Shown here one piece after another: positions 8,563 through 17,457 of a stretch of DNA of 64,000 nt. Source of the DNA: JAFAXD01 sp051985675. GTDB taxonomy: Bacteria > Pseudomonadota > Alphaproteobacteria > Rhizobiales > Xanthobacteraceae. Every line of letters begins with the position of its first letter. Position 1 is the first letter of the stretch. The notes beneath the pieces are model-generated. The model did no database searches and had not been told where the DNA came from. It saw only the letters and a list, made by a program, of their open reading frames with translations. The translations under genes and the position numbers were made by a program. The DNA lies in assembly GCA_051985675.1 (NCBI GenBank), contig JBPYFJ010000002.1, positions 32,751-96,750 on the forward strand, read 5' to 3'.

Positions 8563-8586
8563 TGAGCAGTGCTTTTAGTCTGCTCA
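8563..8586. terminator. hairpin between convergent bamE and hppA
   Basis: TGAGCAG at 8563-8569 pairs with CTGCTCA at 8580-8586 across a 10-nt loop. It lies 20 nt after bamE and 22 nt after the hppA stop, where a shared terminator would be expected, but no strong T-run follows on either side. Confidence 0.35.
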
Positions 8587-8608
8587 ACCCTCCGCTCGCT
8601 GAGCACCC

Positions 8609-10732
8609 TCACCGATGCGCCAGCACCGCGAGCAGCAAGAGCGCCACGATGTTGGTGATCTTGATCATCGGATTGACCGCCGGTCCCGCCGTGTCCTTGT
8701 AGGGATCGCCGACCGTATCGCCAGTCACCGCGGCTTTGTGGGCATCCGAGCCCTTGCCGCCGTAGTGGCCGTCCTCGATGTACTTCTTCGCATTGTCCCA
8801 GGCGCCGCCGCCGGACGTCATTGAGATGGCGACGAACAGGCCGGTGACAATGACGCCGAGCAGCATGGCGCCGACCGCGGAGAATGCGGCCGACTTACCG
8901 TTGGCACCGCCGCCGGCGATGAAATAGATCACGAAGTAGACGACCACCGGCGAGAGTACCGGGAGCAGCGAGGGAATGATCATTTCCTTGATTGCCGCCC
9001 GGGTGAGCATGTCGACCGCGCGCCCGTAGTCCGGCTTGTCGCGGCCCTGCATGATGCCCGGCTTTTCGCGGAACTGACGGCGCACTTCTTCGACGATCGA
9101 TGACGCCGCCCGGCCGACCGCCGTCATGCCCATGGCACCGAACAGGTAGGGCAGCAGCCCGCCAAACAGCAATCCGACAACGACGTAGGGGTTGGTGAGC
9201 GAGAAATCGAGCTGGACGCCGGTGAAGTACGAGTGCTGAGCCGCGTTCTGGATGAAGAATTTCAGGTCCTCGTTGTAGGCGGCAAACAGCACCAGAGCGC
9301 CCAGACCGGCGGAGCCGATGGCATAGCCTTTGGTCACCGCCTTGGTGGTGTTGCCGACCGCGTCGAGCGCGTCGGTCGATTTGCGAACCTCCTTCGGCAG
9401 TCCGGCCATCTCGGCGATGCCGCCGGCGTTGTCGGTCACCGGACCAAAAGCGTCGAGCGCGACGATCATGCCTGCCAGCGCCAGCATGGTGGTGACCGCG
9501 ATCGCGATGCCGAACAGGCCGGCGAGATTGTAGGTAATCAGGATGCCGGCAATGATCACGATCGCCGGCAAGGCGGTCGCCTCAAGCGAGATCGCGAGCC
9601 CTTGGATCACGTTGGTGCCGTGACCGGTGACGGATGCCGACGCGATCGACTTCACCGGGCGGTAGTCGGTGCCGGTGTAATATTCGGTGATCCAGATGAT
9701 CAGACCGGTGACCGCGAGGCCGACCACGCCGCAAATGAACAGCGAGAACCCGGTGTAAGGAACCTTGGGCAGCGAGCCAAATCCGATCAGCAATGCGATC
9801 ACCAGCGCGATGCCGACCAAGGACAGCACCGCGGTGACGATCAGGCCGCGGTAAAGCGCGCCCATGATCGACTGGCTGGCGCCGAGCTTGACGAAAAACG
9901 TGCCGGCAATCGAGGTCAGGATGCAGATGCCGCCGACCGCAAGCGGGAGCGTCATCATGGCGCGCAGCGCGTCGGTGCCTTGGAAGAAGATTGCCGCCAG
10001 CAGCATGGTGGCGACCGTCGTGACCGCGTAGGTCTCGAACAGGTCGGCCGCCATGCCGGCGCAGTCGCCGACGTTGTCGCCGACGTTGTCGGCGATGGTG
10101 GCCGGGTTGCGCGGATCGTCCTCGGGAATGCCGGCCTCGACCTTGCCGACCAGATCGCCGCCCACGTCCGCGCCTTTGGTGAAGATGCCGCCGCCAAGAC
10201 GGGCGAAGATTGAAATCAGGGACGCGCCAAAACCGAGCGCAACCATCGCATCGACCACGGTGCGGTCATTGGGCGCAAACCCCAGGGGGCCGGTCAGAAG
10301 CGCGAAATAGATGCTGACCCCGAGCAGCGCGAGGCCGGCCACCAGCAGGCCGGTGATGGCGCCGGATTTGAACGCGAGTTCGAGACCCCCGCCCAGCGAG
10401 GAGATCGCTGCCTGCGCGGTGCGCACGTTCGCGCGGACGGACACATTCATGCCGATGAAGCCGGCCGCGCCCGACAGGATCGCCCCGATGGCGAAGCCGA
10501 TACCGACGAGCCAGCCCAGGAAAAAACCCACGATGAGGAAGATCACGATGCCGACGATGCCGATGGTCGTGTACTGGCGCTTGAGATAGGCCTGGGCGCC
10601 TTCGCGTACCGCCGCCGAAATCTCCTGCATCCTGGCGCTGCCGGCATCCGCACTCAGCACGGATCGGATCGCCCACACCGCGTAGGCAATCGACAGCAAG
10701 CCGCAAATGATGATCAACCCCAAAGCTGTCAT
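8609..10732 (-). CDS. hppA: membrane proton-translocating pyrophosphatase
   Basis: A 707-residue integral membrane H+-pumping pyrophosphatase with about 16 membrane segments, coupling PPi hydrolysis to proton export. Active-site loops are visible: GGGIFTKGADVGGDLVGKVE, DNVGDNVGDCAGMAADLFE, DAFGPVTDNAGGIAEM and the late GDTVGDPYKDTAGP. In GNTTKAVTKGYAIG the Lys after GNTT is the residue that marks the potassium-independent subclass (Ala in the K+-dependent subclass). The ATG at 10732 has AGAGGAG directly upstream; a longer in-frame extension does not. It is a single gene, convergent with bamE. Confidence 0.96.
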   Translation of the reverse strand: MTALGLIIICGLLSIAYAVWAIRSVLSADAGSARMQEISAAVREGAQAYLKRQYTTIGIVGIVIFLIVGFFLGWLVGIGFAIGAILSGAAGFIGMNVSVRANVRTAQAAISSLGGGLELAFKSGAITGLLVAGLALLGVSIYFALLTGPLGFAPNDRTVVDAMVALGFGASLISIFARLGGGIFTKGADVGGDLVGKVEAGIPEDDPRNPATIADNVGDNVGDCAGMAADLFETYAVTTVATMLLAAIFFQGTDALRAMMTLPLAVGGICILTSIAGTFFVKLGASQSIMGALYRGLIVTAVLSLVGIALVIALLIGFGSLPKVPYTGFSLFICGVVGLAVTGLIIWITEYYTGTDYRPVKSIASASVTGHGTNVIQGLAISLEATALPAIVIIAGILITYNLAGLFGIAIAVTTMLALAGMIVALDAFGPVTDNAGGIAEMAGLPKEVRKSTDALDAVGNTTKAVTKGYAIGSAGLGALVLFAAYNEDLKFFIQNAAQHSYFTGVQLDFSLTNPYVVVGLLFGGLLPYLFGAMGMTAVGRAASSIVEEVRRQFREKPGIMQGRDKPDYGRAVDMLTRAAIKEMIIPSLLPVLSPVVVYFVIYFIAGGGANGKSAAFSAVGAMLLGVIVTGLFVAISMTSGGGAWDNAKKYIEDGHYGGKGSDAHKAAVTGDTVGDPYKDTAGPAVNPMIKITNIVALLLLAVLAHR

Positions 10733-10932
10733 GGACTCCTCTTTTCCGGATTGGGCCGGTCGACCGGCCAACGGGCGTTAGGAACGGGCCGCAAGGTCAA
10801 TTGCAACATTGCACGCCCGTGCTTCGCCCTGCCCCAAATTGGCGCGGACCTTGCCAAAAAGGTCTTGCCAAAGCAACGGTTTCGTCCGCGTCTTATTGCA
10901 ACCGCTGCGAGCCGCCGGGCGGCGGCCAAACA

Positions 10933-11937
10933 TCAGCCCAGCGGTCCGGTTGCGTCCTCCAGCAACGCCCAGCATTTGCTGCCGAGCCGGGCCTTCCACT
11001 TGCCGTAGACCGCCGGGAGCCGCGCACGAAACGCCGCCTGATCGGTATCGTTGAAGACGAGCCCGCGCGCGATGAACGCTTCGCGCAGGTCGGCATTGAG
11101 CTGCGCCTGATCGGCGCGTTGCCGGCGCACGTATGTGGCTGCGTTGCGTTCGATCACCGCTTGAATGTCAGCCGGCAAAAGCTGCCAGGTCGCAAGATGC
11201 GCCATCAGATTAAAACCTGACCACATGTGATTGGTCATGCTGACATATTTGAGCAGCTCATAGAGCCGAAATCCCTCCAGAATCGCGAGCGGATTTTCCT
11301 GCGCGGCGACCTGCCCACCCTTGAGCGCGCCGTAGATCGCATTGGCCGGCGTGGTGACCGGTTCGGCACCGAACGCCGCGAATGTATCGAAGATCATCTG
11401 GCCGGGCGGCCTCATGCCGTCGAAGTCCGCCGGCGTCGTGATCGGTCGCGGGATCGTCGCCACCTGCCGCATCCCGTTATCGAAACCGCCGATCGGAAAC
11501 AGATACATTCCCTTCGCGGCCATCTCCTCACCGATGTAACGGCCGAACGGCCCGTCGATCGCCCGGTGGGCGTCCGTCGCCGATTTGAAGGCAAACGGAA
11601 CCTGCTGTGCCTCCGCGACCGGCACGACCGTGCCGATGATACCGCCCATCAACGTGAAGAACTGGATCTCGCCTGCGATCAGCATCTTCAACGCGACGGG
11701 ATCGCCGCCGGCGAGTTTGTTGTTCTCGGCGAAGACGTCGGTTTCAACGCGCCCATTGGTCTCCGCGCGCACAGCCGTCCACATCGCAACCAGATTCCGG
11801 TGCAGCGTGCCGTCGGCAGCCTGGTTGTGATACTGCACGAATTTGTAGTCCGCGGCGCGCAAGGGCCGAATGATGACGGCAGCCGACCCCGCCGATACAC
11901 CGGCAATCAGCGAGCGGCGGGATACCCGGCGTGGCAT
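10933..11937 (-). CDS. TRAP transporter substrate-binding protein (DctP family)
   Basis: A 334-residue periplasmic binding protein of the DctP family. The N-terminus MPRRVSRRSLIAGVSAGSAA is a signal of twin-arginine type; the mature part shows KFVQYHNQAADGTLHRN, the DctP Arg region and TTPADFDGMRPPGQMIFDTF with AIYGALKGGQVAAQENP. The ATG at 11937 follows AGGAGG. The usual DctQ and DctM membrane subunits are absent; instead an MFS carrier gene lies 31 nt upstream on the same strand, followed by a 2-hydroxyacid oxidase gene. The ligand is probably an organic acid, inferred from this context. Confidence 0.9.
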   Translation of the reverse strand: MPRRVSRRSLIAGVSAGSAAVIIRPLRAADYKFVQYHNQAADGTLHRNLVAMWTAVRAETNGRVETDVFAENNKLAGGDPVALKMLIAGEIQFFTLMGGIIGTVVPVAEAQQVPFAFKSATDAHRAIDGPFGRYIGEEMAAKGMYLFPIGGFDNGMRQVATIPRPITTPADFDGMRPPGQMIFDTFAAFGAEPVTTPANAIYGALKGGQVAAQENPLAILEGFRLYELLKYVSMTNHMWSGFNLMAHLATWQLLPADIQAVIERNAATYVRRQRADQAQLNADLREAFIARGLVFNDTDQAAFRARLPAVYGKWKARLGSKCWALLEDATGPLG

Positions 11938-11968
11938 TTGGTCCTCCTGCCCAGATCGGCGGCGCGCA

Positions 11969-13258
11969 TTATTCGACGATGCGCGGCGACGTCTGTCCGA
12001 CGCGCGATATTTCGGCGAGCGCGCGCCGATGACGCCAGACGCCCCAGGCCAGCAGCGCGGCGGCCGCCAGGACGGTCGGGAACACGACCTCGTTGACCGC
12101 GCTCCAACCGGCGGCATGCAGCAGCTTGCCGGATGAGAACGAGCCGAGCGCCATCGAACCGAACACCAGGAAATCGTTGAAGGCCTGCACGCGGTTGCGC
12201 TCATTGGGGCGGTGGCATTGCGTCACCAGCGCGGTTGCGCCGATGAAGCCGAAATTCCAGCCGACGCCGAGCAGCACCAAACCGATCCAGAAATGCCAGA
12301 TCGTGATGCCGGTCAGGCTGATGATTGCGCTCGCAATCAAGAGCGCGAAGCCGGCGGCGATGACGCGCTCGGTTCCGAAACGGGCGATTAATGCTCCAGT
12401 GAAGAAGCTTGGCACGAACATTCCGAGCACGTGCCACTGCAGGCCGAGCGTCGCATCGCGCACAGAGTGGTTGCACATCACCATGGCGAGCGGCGCCGAT
12501 GTCATGACCAGGTTCATCATCGAGTAGCTCGCGACCCCGCATGCAACTGCGACGATGAAACGCGGCTGGCGGGCGATCTCGCGCAGCGGCCGCCCCTCGC
12601 CTCCCGACTGATGGCGCGGCGGCACCGGAATGTTGAGGAACATCAGGACGCCGCCGGCAACGACCGCGAGCAGCGCCTGCGCCAGATAGGTCGCGGCAAA
12701 CAGCACGGCCGGGATTTGGTCCTTGGTGAGGATGACGACCTGCGGCCCGATAATCCCCGCGAAAATGCCGCCAATCAGGACCCAGGAAATCGCCTTTGGC
12801 TTGAAGGCTTCGCTCGCGGTGTCGGCGGCCGCGAACCGGTAGGCCACGTGGGCGGATGCGTAAAGCCCGCTGATGAACGCCCCGACATTGAACAGCAGGA
12901 ACGACCCGCGCATGACCGCCGCGAAACAGATAAGTCCGGTGAGCACCCCGCACAGCGTGCCGAGTTGAAAAGCCGTGCGCCGGCCGTAGCGCCGGGCCAG
13001 CCAACCGACCGGAAGCGCACCGAGCCAGAGGCCGAGTACGTAGATGCTGATAGGCAAGGTCGCCAATCCGCGGTCGGGCGCGATCATTGCGCCGACGATT
13101 CCGCCGGTCGCCATCAACACCGTGTTGTTGCCACCTGCCAACGCCTGTCCGATCGCCAGGACCAGCGCGTTTCTGCGCGCCAGACGGTCACCGGCGCTCA
13201 GCGTTGTCGTCGGCGTGGTGCGGGCGTCCACGGCAGCTCCGCGGATTACAACTGCCAC
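11969..13258 (-). CDS. MFS transporter
   Basis: A 429-residue major facilitator with about 12 predicted membrane segments. The loop 2-3 motif is GWLARRYGRRTAFQLG (G-x-x-x-D/R-R-x-G-R-R/K type). A charged central loop (PPRHQSGGEGRPLREIARQP, about residues 215-235) separates the two halves. The gene overlaps the end of the upstream 2-hydroxyacid oxidase gene by 13 nt and precedes the DctP-like binding protein gene, so all three are likely one transcript. Substrate is not evident; a 2-hydroxy acid or related monocarboxylate is the contextual guess. Confidence 0.88.
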   Translation of the reverse strand: MAVVIRGAAVDARTTPTTTLSAGDRLARRNALVLAIGQALAGGNNTVLMATGGIVGAMIAPDRGLATLPISIYVLGLWLGALPVGWLARRYGRRTAFQLGTLCGVLTGLICFAAVMRGSFLLFNVGAFISGLYASAHVAYRFAAADTASEAFKPKAISWVLIGGIFAGIIGPQVVILTKDQIPAVLFAATYLAQALLAVVAGGVLMFLNIPVPPRHQSGGEGRPLREIARQPRFIVAVACGVASYSMMNLVMTSAPLAMVMCNHSVRDATLGLQWHVLGMFVPSFFTGALIARFGTERVIAAGFALLIASAIISLTGITIWHFWIGLVLLGVGWNFGFIGATALVTQCHRPNERNRVQAFNDFLVFGSMALGSFSSGKLLHAAGWSAVNEVVFPTVLAAAALLAWGVWRHRRALAEISRVGQTSPRIVE

Positions 13259-14505
13259 GCACCGGGATGGCGCAGCGCAACGGTGCGTACCTGCGCCACC
13301 GAATTGATCCCGACCTGCCGCATCGTATCGCGCACCTCCTCCTTGAACAGACCGATCACGTAATCCGCGCCCTCCCCGCCGATCGCTCCAAGGCCATACA
13401 GAAATGCCTTGCCGGCAAACGCCGCCTTGGCGCCGAGCGCCAGCGCGCGCACGACGTCCAACCCCGAGCGCACGCCCGAATCAAACAGCACGGTCGCGCG
13501 TTCGCCCACCTGCGCCACGATCCCGGGAAGCACATCGATCGAGGCAGGCAGTCCCTCGACCTGCCGGCCGCCGTGGTTCGACACCTGAATGCCGTCGACA
13601 CCCAGCGCGACTGCCTTGGCGGCGTCTTGCGGATGCATGACGCCCTTGACCACCACCGGTCCACGCCAGAGATCGCGGTAGCGCGCAATCTCGTCCCAGG
13701 AGAATGCGCCGCCACCGAGCTGGTCGCTGCGCTGCGAGAACGCGGCGACCCGATCCGGGGTCGGGTTCTCGACGTAGGGTTTGTAGTTCGAAAACCGCGG
13801 CAGCCCGTGCTCCCGATAGGCGATGAGCCAGGCCGGGTGGGTGAGCACGTCCCAGACCGTGCGGGCATCCAGCCGGAACGGCAGCACCAGGCCGCGACGG
13901 ACTTCGCGCGGGCGCTTGGTGCGCAACGGAACGTCCATGGTGATCACCAGCACGTGCGCGCCCGCCGCTTGCGCGCGCTTGACCAGATCGAAGCCGCAGC
14001 GGTGATCCTCCTGTGCGATCCGGTAGAGCTGGAACCACAGCATGTCGCCGGCAAGCTCCGCGAGCTCCTCGACCGTCGAACTCGCAACGGTTCCGGCCGT
14101 GTAGGGAATGCGGGCTCGCTGTGCGGCTTTCGCCAGGTACTTTTCGGCGCCGGGCCAGACGATCCCCGGCATGCCCATCGGCGCTATTCCGAACGGAGCC
14201 GCGTAGCGGCGACCAAACAGTTCGACCTCCATGTGGCAAGAGCCATCATCGACGCCGTAGCGCGGCAGCAGCTCGATCGCATCAAGCGCTGCGGCGTTGC
14301 GCGCGATCCCGCCGTCGGTGCCAGCGCCGCCATCGGTTGCGTCAAAGCCGAATTTGGGAATGCGGCGGCGGGCGTGCTGACGCAAATAATAAACCGTTGG
14401 GAATCGACGGCGGCGCTCAAGCGCGCGCGGATCGGCGCCCGGCGGCCGTGACATCGGTGCGGCCGGGGGCGCTGCCTGCGCAACGACGCGCGTCTTGTCG
14501 TCCAT
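13246..14505 (-). CDS. FMN-dependent alpha-hydroxy-acid oxidase/dehydrogenase
   Basis: A 419-residue enzyme of the lactate/glycolate/mandelate oxidase family that oxidises 2-hydroxy acids to 2-keto acids with FMN. Signatures are FGIAPMGMPGIVWPGAE, the catalytic His region QVSNHGGRQVEGLPAS with the base His and adjacent Arg, FDSGVRSGLDVVRALALGA and the FMN phosphate site. The N-terminal FPTVYYLRQHARRRIPKF matches the family start. The ATG at 14505 is preceded by GGAGG; an upstream GTG is less likely. It heads a three-gene operon with the MFS and DctP-like genes. It could be an LldD-type lactate dehydrogenase, but the substrate is uncertain. Confidence 0.92.
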   Translation of the reverse strand: MDDKTRVVAQAAPPAAPMSRPPGADPRALERRRRFPTVYYLRQHARRRIPKFGFDATDGGAGTDGGIARNAAALDAIELLPRYGVDDGSCHMEVELFGRRYAAPFGIAPMGMPGIVWPGAEKYLAKAAQRARIPYTAGTVASSTVEELAELAGDMLWFQLYRIAQEDHRCGFDLVKRAQAAGAHVLVITMDVPLRTKRPREVRRGLVLPFRLDARTVWDVLTHPAWLIAYREHGLPRFSNYKPYVENPTPDRVAAFSQRSDQLGGGAFSWDEIARYRDLWRGPVVVKGVMHPQDAAKAVALGVDGIQVSNHGGRQVEGLPASIDVLPGIVAQVGERATVLFDSGVRSGLDVVRALALGAKAAFAGKAFLYGLGAIGGEGADYVIGLFKEEVRDTMRQVGINSVAQVRTVALRHPGAWQL

Positions 14506-14673
14506 GTCGCCTCCTCCCACCAGTGTCCTGTAGCTGCTGCGACCGTGCGGCGAAGTTCAGGTCGATGCTCAGATCCAGAACCGCATTGGAATCATAAAGT
14601 CCGTCGCGTCCGAAGGTCGCCGCAGCGCGCGTTGCGAGCCGCGGCTGATGCAGAGTCGCTACGCGGCACGCTA

Positions 14674-15669
14674 TCAGAAATGGCTGAACGACGGCCTTGC
14701 AAATTTGAGGGGCAGCCCGTCTCGTCCGACAAAGCGCGGCGCACCGTCACTGCCGGTGATTTCGCCGATCTCCGTGAGATCGACACCAACCGCCGCTGCG
14801 GCGGTGCGAAACGCCGCCAGTTTCGCGGCCGACACGCTCGCCAGGATCTCATAGTCGTCACCGCCGGTCAGAACCGGCTCGATCATGGAGGCATCATGCG
14901 CCACGGCCGCGTGCCCGGCCGCGGACAACGGTACGCGCGCCGCGTCGATTGTTGCCGACACCCCCGACGCGCGACAGAGCTTTGCGAGATCGCCGGCGAG
15001 TCCATCGGAGACGTCCATGGCAGCCGACGCGAAGCTGCGGACCGCGTCCGCGATGGCATTGCGCGGCTGCGGCAGCAGGTAGCGATCGAGCAGGTGATCG
15101 CGCATTGCATCGGTCAGGCCCCAGCGCGCCGAGGAGGCGCGCGCTTTGCGCAGCTTAAGCCCGAGCGCGGCGTCACCGATGGTTCCGCTCACAACCACCC
15201 GGTCGCCGACGCGCGCGCCGCTGCGCCGGACCATGCTGCCGCGTGGAACCGAGCCAAGGGTGGCGATGGAAACGGTGACCGGCCCGGGTGTGCGATCGGT
15301 GTCGCCGCCAAGCAGCGGGCACTCGTATTGTTCGACGTCGGCCGCAAGACCGCCCGCGAACGCGGCGAGCCACGCGTCGTCAATTCGCTCCGGCAGCGCA
15401 AGCGAGAGCAGAAATCCAAGCGGCTTGGCGCCCTTGGCGGCGAGGTCGGATAGGTTCACGCGCAGCGCTTTTTGGGCGACGGCGCCGGGGGGATCGTCGG
15501 GAAAGAAATGCACCTCACCGACGATCGCATCGGCCTTGAGCACGAGATCACAGCCCGCCGGCGGTGACAGGATGGCGGCGTCATCGACAAGCCCGAGGGC
15601 ACCCGGGTGCTGCGCGAGCGGACCGAAATAGCGCGCAATCAAGCGGTCTTCGGCGGATTCGCTGGTCAT
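14674..15669 (-). CDS. thiL: thiamine-monophosphate kinase
   Basis: A 331-residue ThiL, which phosphorylates thiamine monophosphate to thiamine pyrophosphate. Visible motifs are GLVDDAAIL (metal-binding Asp pair), VNLSDLAAKGAKPLGFLLSL, LLGGDTDRTPGPVTVSIATLG and MDVSDGLAGDLAKLC. Start chosen at MTSESAED, since family members begin near EDRLIARYF; a start 18 nt earlier is possible. It lies immediately downstream of nusB (14 nt) in the conserved ribD-ribE-ribH-nusB-thiL order. Confidence 0.95.
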   Translation of the reverse strand: MTSESAEDRLIARYFGPLAQHPGALGLVDDAAILSPPAGCDLVLKADAIVGEVHFFPDDPPGAVAQKALRVNLSDLAAKGAKPLGFLLSLALPERIDDAWLAAFAGGLAADVEQYECPLLGGDTDRTPGPVTVSIATLGSVPRGSMVRRSGARVGDRVVVSGTIGDAALGLKLRKARASSARWGLTDAMRDHLLDRYLLPQPRNAIADAVRSFASAAMDVSDGLAGDLAKLCRASGVSATIDAARVPLSAAGHAAVAHDASMIEPVLTGGDDYEILASVSAAKLAAFRTAAAAVGVDLTEIGEITGSDGAPRFVGRDGLPLKFARPSFSHF

Positions 15670-15683
15670 CGTCGGCGAATTCC

Positions 15684-16187
15684 TCATCCCGCGGCGCGCT
15701 CGAACTCCTCGGTTCGGAGCTGGCGCGCGATCTGATCGAGCACCGCATTCACCATGCCGGTTTCGTCGCGATCGACGAACGCATCGGCGATGGCAACGTA
15801 CTCCGCGACGATCACCCGCGCCGGAATGTCATGCTTGCAATCGAGCTCAAAAGCGCCGGCGCGCAACACCGCCCGCAGCAAGGCCTCGATGCGCTTGAGC
15901 GGCCAGCCGGACGCCAGCACCCGATCAATCATTGGATCAAGTCGTCGTTGATTGTCGACCACGCCAGCGACCAGATCGCGAAAGTACGCGCGTTCCGCCG
16001 GCAGATACTGCTCGCCCTCGACCTCGCGACCGATCCAGTGGCCTTCGAACTGCGCGAGGATCTCGTTGAGACCGGTGCCGGCGATATCCATTTGATAGAG
16101 CGCCTGGACCGCCGCGAGCCGAGCGGCGCCGCGTCGATTGGCTTTGCGCGGGTCGCCTTTGCTCTTGCCCTCGTCCCGGCGTTTCAT
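15684..16187 (-). CDS. nusB: transcription antitermination factor NusB
   Basis: A 167-residue NusB, an all-helical RNA-binding protein that with NusE/S10 binds boxA in rRNA operon antitermination. The N-terminal KANRRGAARLAAVQALYQMDIAG and the C-terminal RVIVAEYVAIADAFVDRDE followed by VNAVLDQIARQLR are characteristic. Its ATG overlaps the ribH stop by 4 nt (ATGA), giving translational coupling. It is slightly longer than E. coli NusB because of a basic N-terminal tail. Confidence 0.96.
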   Translation of the reverse strand: MKRRDEGKSKGDPRKANRRGAARLAAVQALYQMDIAGTGLNEILAQFEGHWIGREVEGEQYLPAERAYFRDLVAGVVDNQRRLDPMIDRVLASGWPLKRIEALLRAVLRAGAFELDCKHDIPARVIVAEYVAIADAFVDRDETGMVNAVLDQIARQLRTEEFERAAG

Positions 16188-16690
16188 TGTCGCCGCCGTT
16201 TGACGAGCCGGCGCTTGAGCCTGACCAGCGCCAGTGCCGCCTCGGCCGCGCCACCACCCTTGTTTTCCTCGTGCGGACGTGCCCGTGTCCACGCCTGGGC
16301 GTCGGTATCGACCGTCAAAATCCCATTGCCGACGGGCAGCCGCAACGCCACTGCAAGCTCGGTCAAGGCGCGCGCCGACTCTCCGGACACGATCTCGTAG
16401 TGGCTGGTTTCGCCGCGGATCACGCAGCCGAGCGCAACGACGCCGTCGTACGGCCGCCGTTGCGCCTTGGCGGCATCGACCGCAATCGCGATCGCGGGTG
16501 CAATCTCGAGCGACCCGGGCACGCTGATCACGTCCCAGGTCACGCCGGCGGCTTTGAGCGCTGTGGTGGCGCCCTCCAAGAGCGCATTGGCGATATCGTC
16601 GTAGAAACGGGCCTCGACCACGAGCATGCGCGCGCCATCGAGCGCGTCGGGCGCCGTCTCGTTCTTTGCTCCTCGCCTGGGCCTTGCCAT
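16184..16690 (-). CDS. ribH: 6,7-dimethyl-8-ribityllumazine synthase
   Basis: A 168-residue lumazine synthase that condenses the ribityl-aminouracil with dihydroxybutanone phosphate in riboflavin synthesis. Motifs are VVEARFYDDIANALLEGA, SVPGSLEIAPAIAIAV, VALGCVIRGETSHYEIVSGES (with the catalytic His) and VGNGILTVDTDAQAWTRA. The Lys/Arg-rich tail (RLKRRLVKRRRQ) is longer than usual. It overlaps nusB by 4 nt downstream and lies 155 nt after ribE. Confidence 0.96.
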   Translation of the reverse strand: MARPRRGAKNETAPDALDGARMLVVEARFYDDIANALLEGATTALKAAGVTWDVISVPGSLEIAPAIAIAVDAAKAQRRPYDGVVALGCVIRGETSHYEIVSGESARALTELAVALRLPVGNGILTVDTDAQAWTRARPHEENKGGGAAEAALALVRLKRRLVKRRRQ

Positions 16691-16845
16691 ACAGATCTCG
16701 CAAACCGGCTGTCAGTAGCAAGCGCGACGCGCAGGAACAAGCTCCGCAAACCATCCGTTCCGCATACTAGTGCCGCCGATTTGATGTTCCTCCACCATCT
16801 GCCACGATCTCGCTCACGGTGGCGCCGACGGAAGGTGCGCGTCGC

Positions 16846-17457
16846 CTAGGAGCGCGCTTCGAGCAGCCGCGCCGCGTACCGCGCCATCAGGTCGACTTCC
16901 AGATTGACTTCGGTCCCCGCCTGCCAGGTCCCGATGGTGGTGACCGCGAGGGTGTGCGGGATGATGAGCACCGAGAACGTGTCCGCCGTCACGTCGTTGA
17001 CGGTCAGCGACACGCCATCGAGCGCAACCGATCCCTTCGGCGCGATAAAGCGCGCCAGGGCCGACGGTACGCGCAGAACGCATCTGGCCATGTCGGGCAG
17101 GTCCTCGCGCGACGTCACCTGTGCGATTCCGTCGGCGTGTGCCGCAACGATATGGCCGCCGAGCTCATCGCCGACCCGCAGCGCGCGCTCGAGGTTGATA
17201 CGGGTCCCTCTGCTCCACCGGCCGACCGTGGTGACCTTCAGAGTTTCGGCCGCAGCATCGACCGCGAACCAGGTTCGGCCGTTCTCGACCCCGCTGCCGA
17301 CCACCGTCATGCATACCCCGTTGCATGCGATCGAAGCACCGTCGACGATCGACGCCTGGGCAAATGCGCATGCGAGCTTGAGACGATGATGAAGTCCCTG
17401 CACGCGCGCTTCGACCGCGATCACTTCGCCAACGTCGGTGACAATCCCGGTAAACAT
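16846..17457 (-). CDS. ribE: riboflavin synthase alpha chain
   Basis: A 203-residue riboflavin synthase, which dismutates two lumazines to riboflavin. The two lumazine-binding barrels are seen: MFTGIVTDVGEVIAVE with DGASIACNGVCMTVV in the first, GGHIVAAHADGIAQV linking to KGSVALDGVSLTVNDV in the second. The usual GGHIV-x-GHVDG here reads GGHIVAAHADG, a mild variation that keeps the His. It begins directly after the ribD stop, so the two are coupled. Confidence 0.95.
   Translation of the reverse strand: MFTGIVTDVGEVIAVEARVQGLHHRLKLACAFAQASIVDGASIACNGVCMTVVGSGVENGRTWFAVDAAAETLKVTTVGRWSRGTRINLERALRVGDELGGHIVAAHADGIAQVTSREDLPDMARCVLRVPSALARFIAPKGSVALDGVSLTVNDVTADTFSVLIIPHTLAVTTIGTWQAGTEVNLEVDLMARYAARLLEARS

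Noticed and set aside
9233..10213. A 326-codon plus-strand frame opposite hppA
   Set aside because: Mirror frame of a conserved gene; composition is low-complexity Asp/Arg/Gly/His and matches no family.
15684..16754. A 356-codon frame extending nusB upstream through ribH
   Set aside because: NusB starts at 16187 with the ATGA overlap to ribH; the extension is an out-of-frame reading of ribH.
16691..16845. An FMN riboswitch near the riboflavin genes
   Set aside because: The conserved AGGGCGGGG...CCCAC and GGCGGTAA-type blocks are not present here or before ribD.
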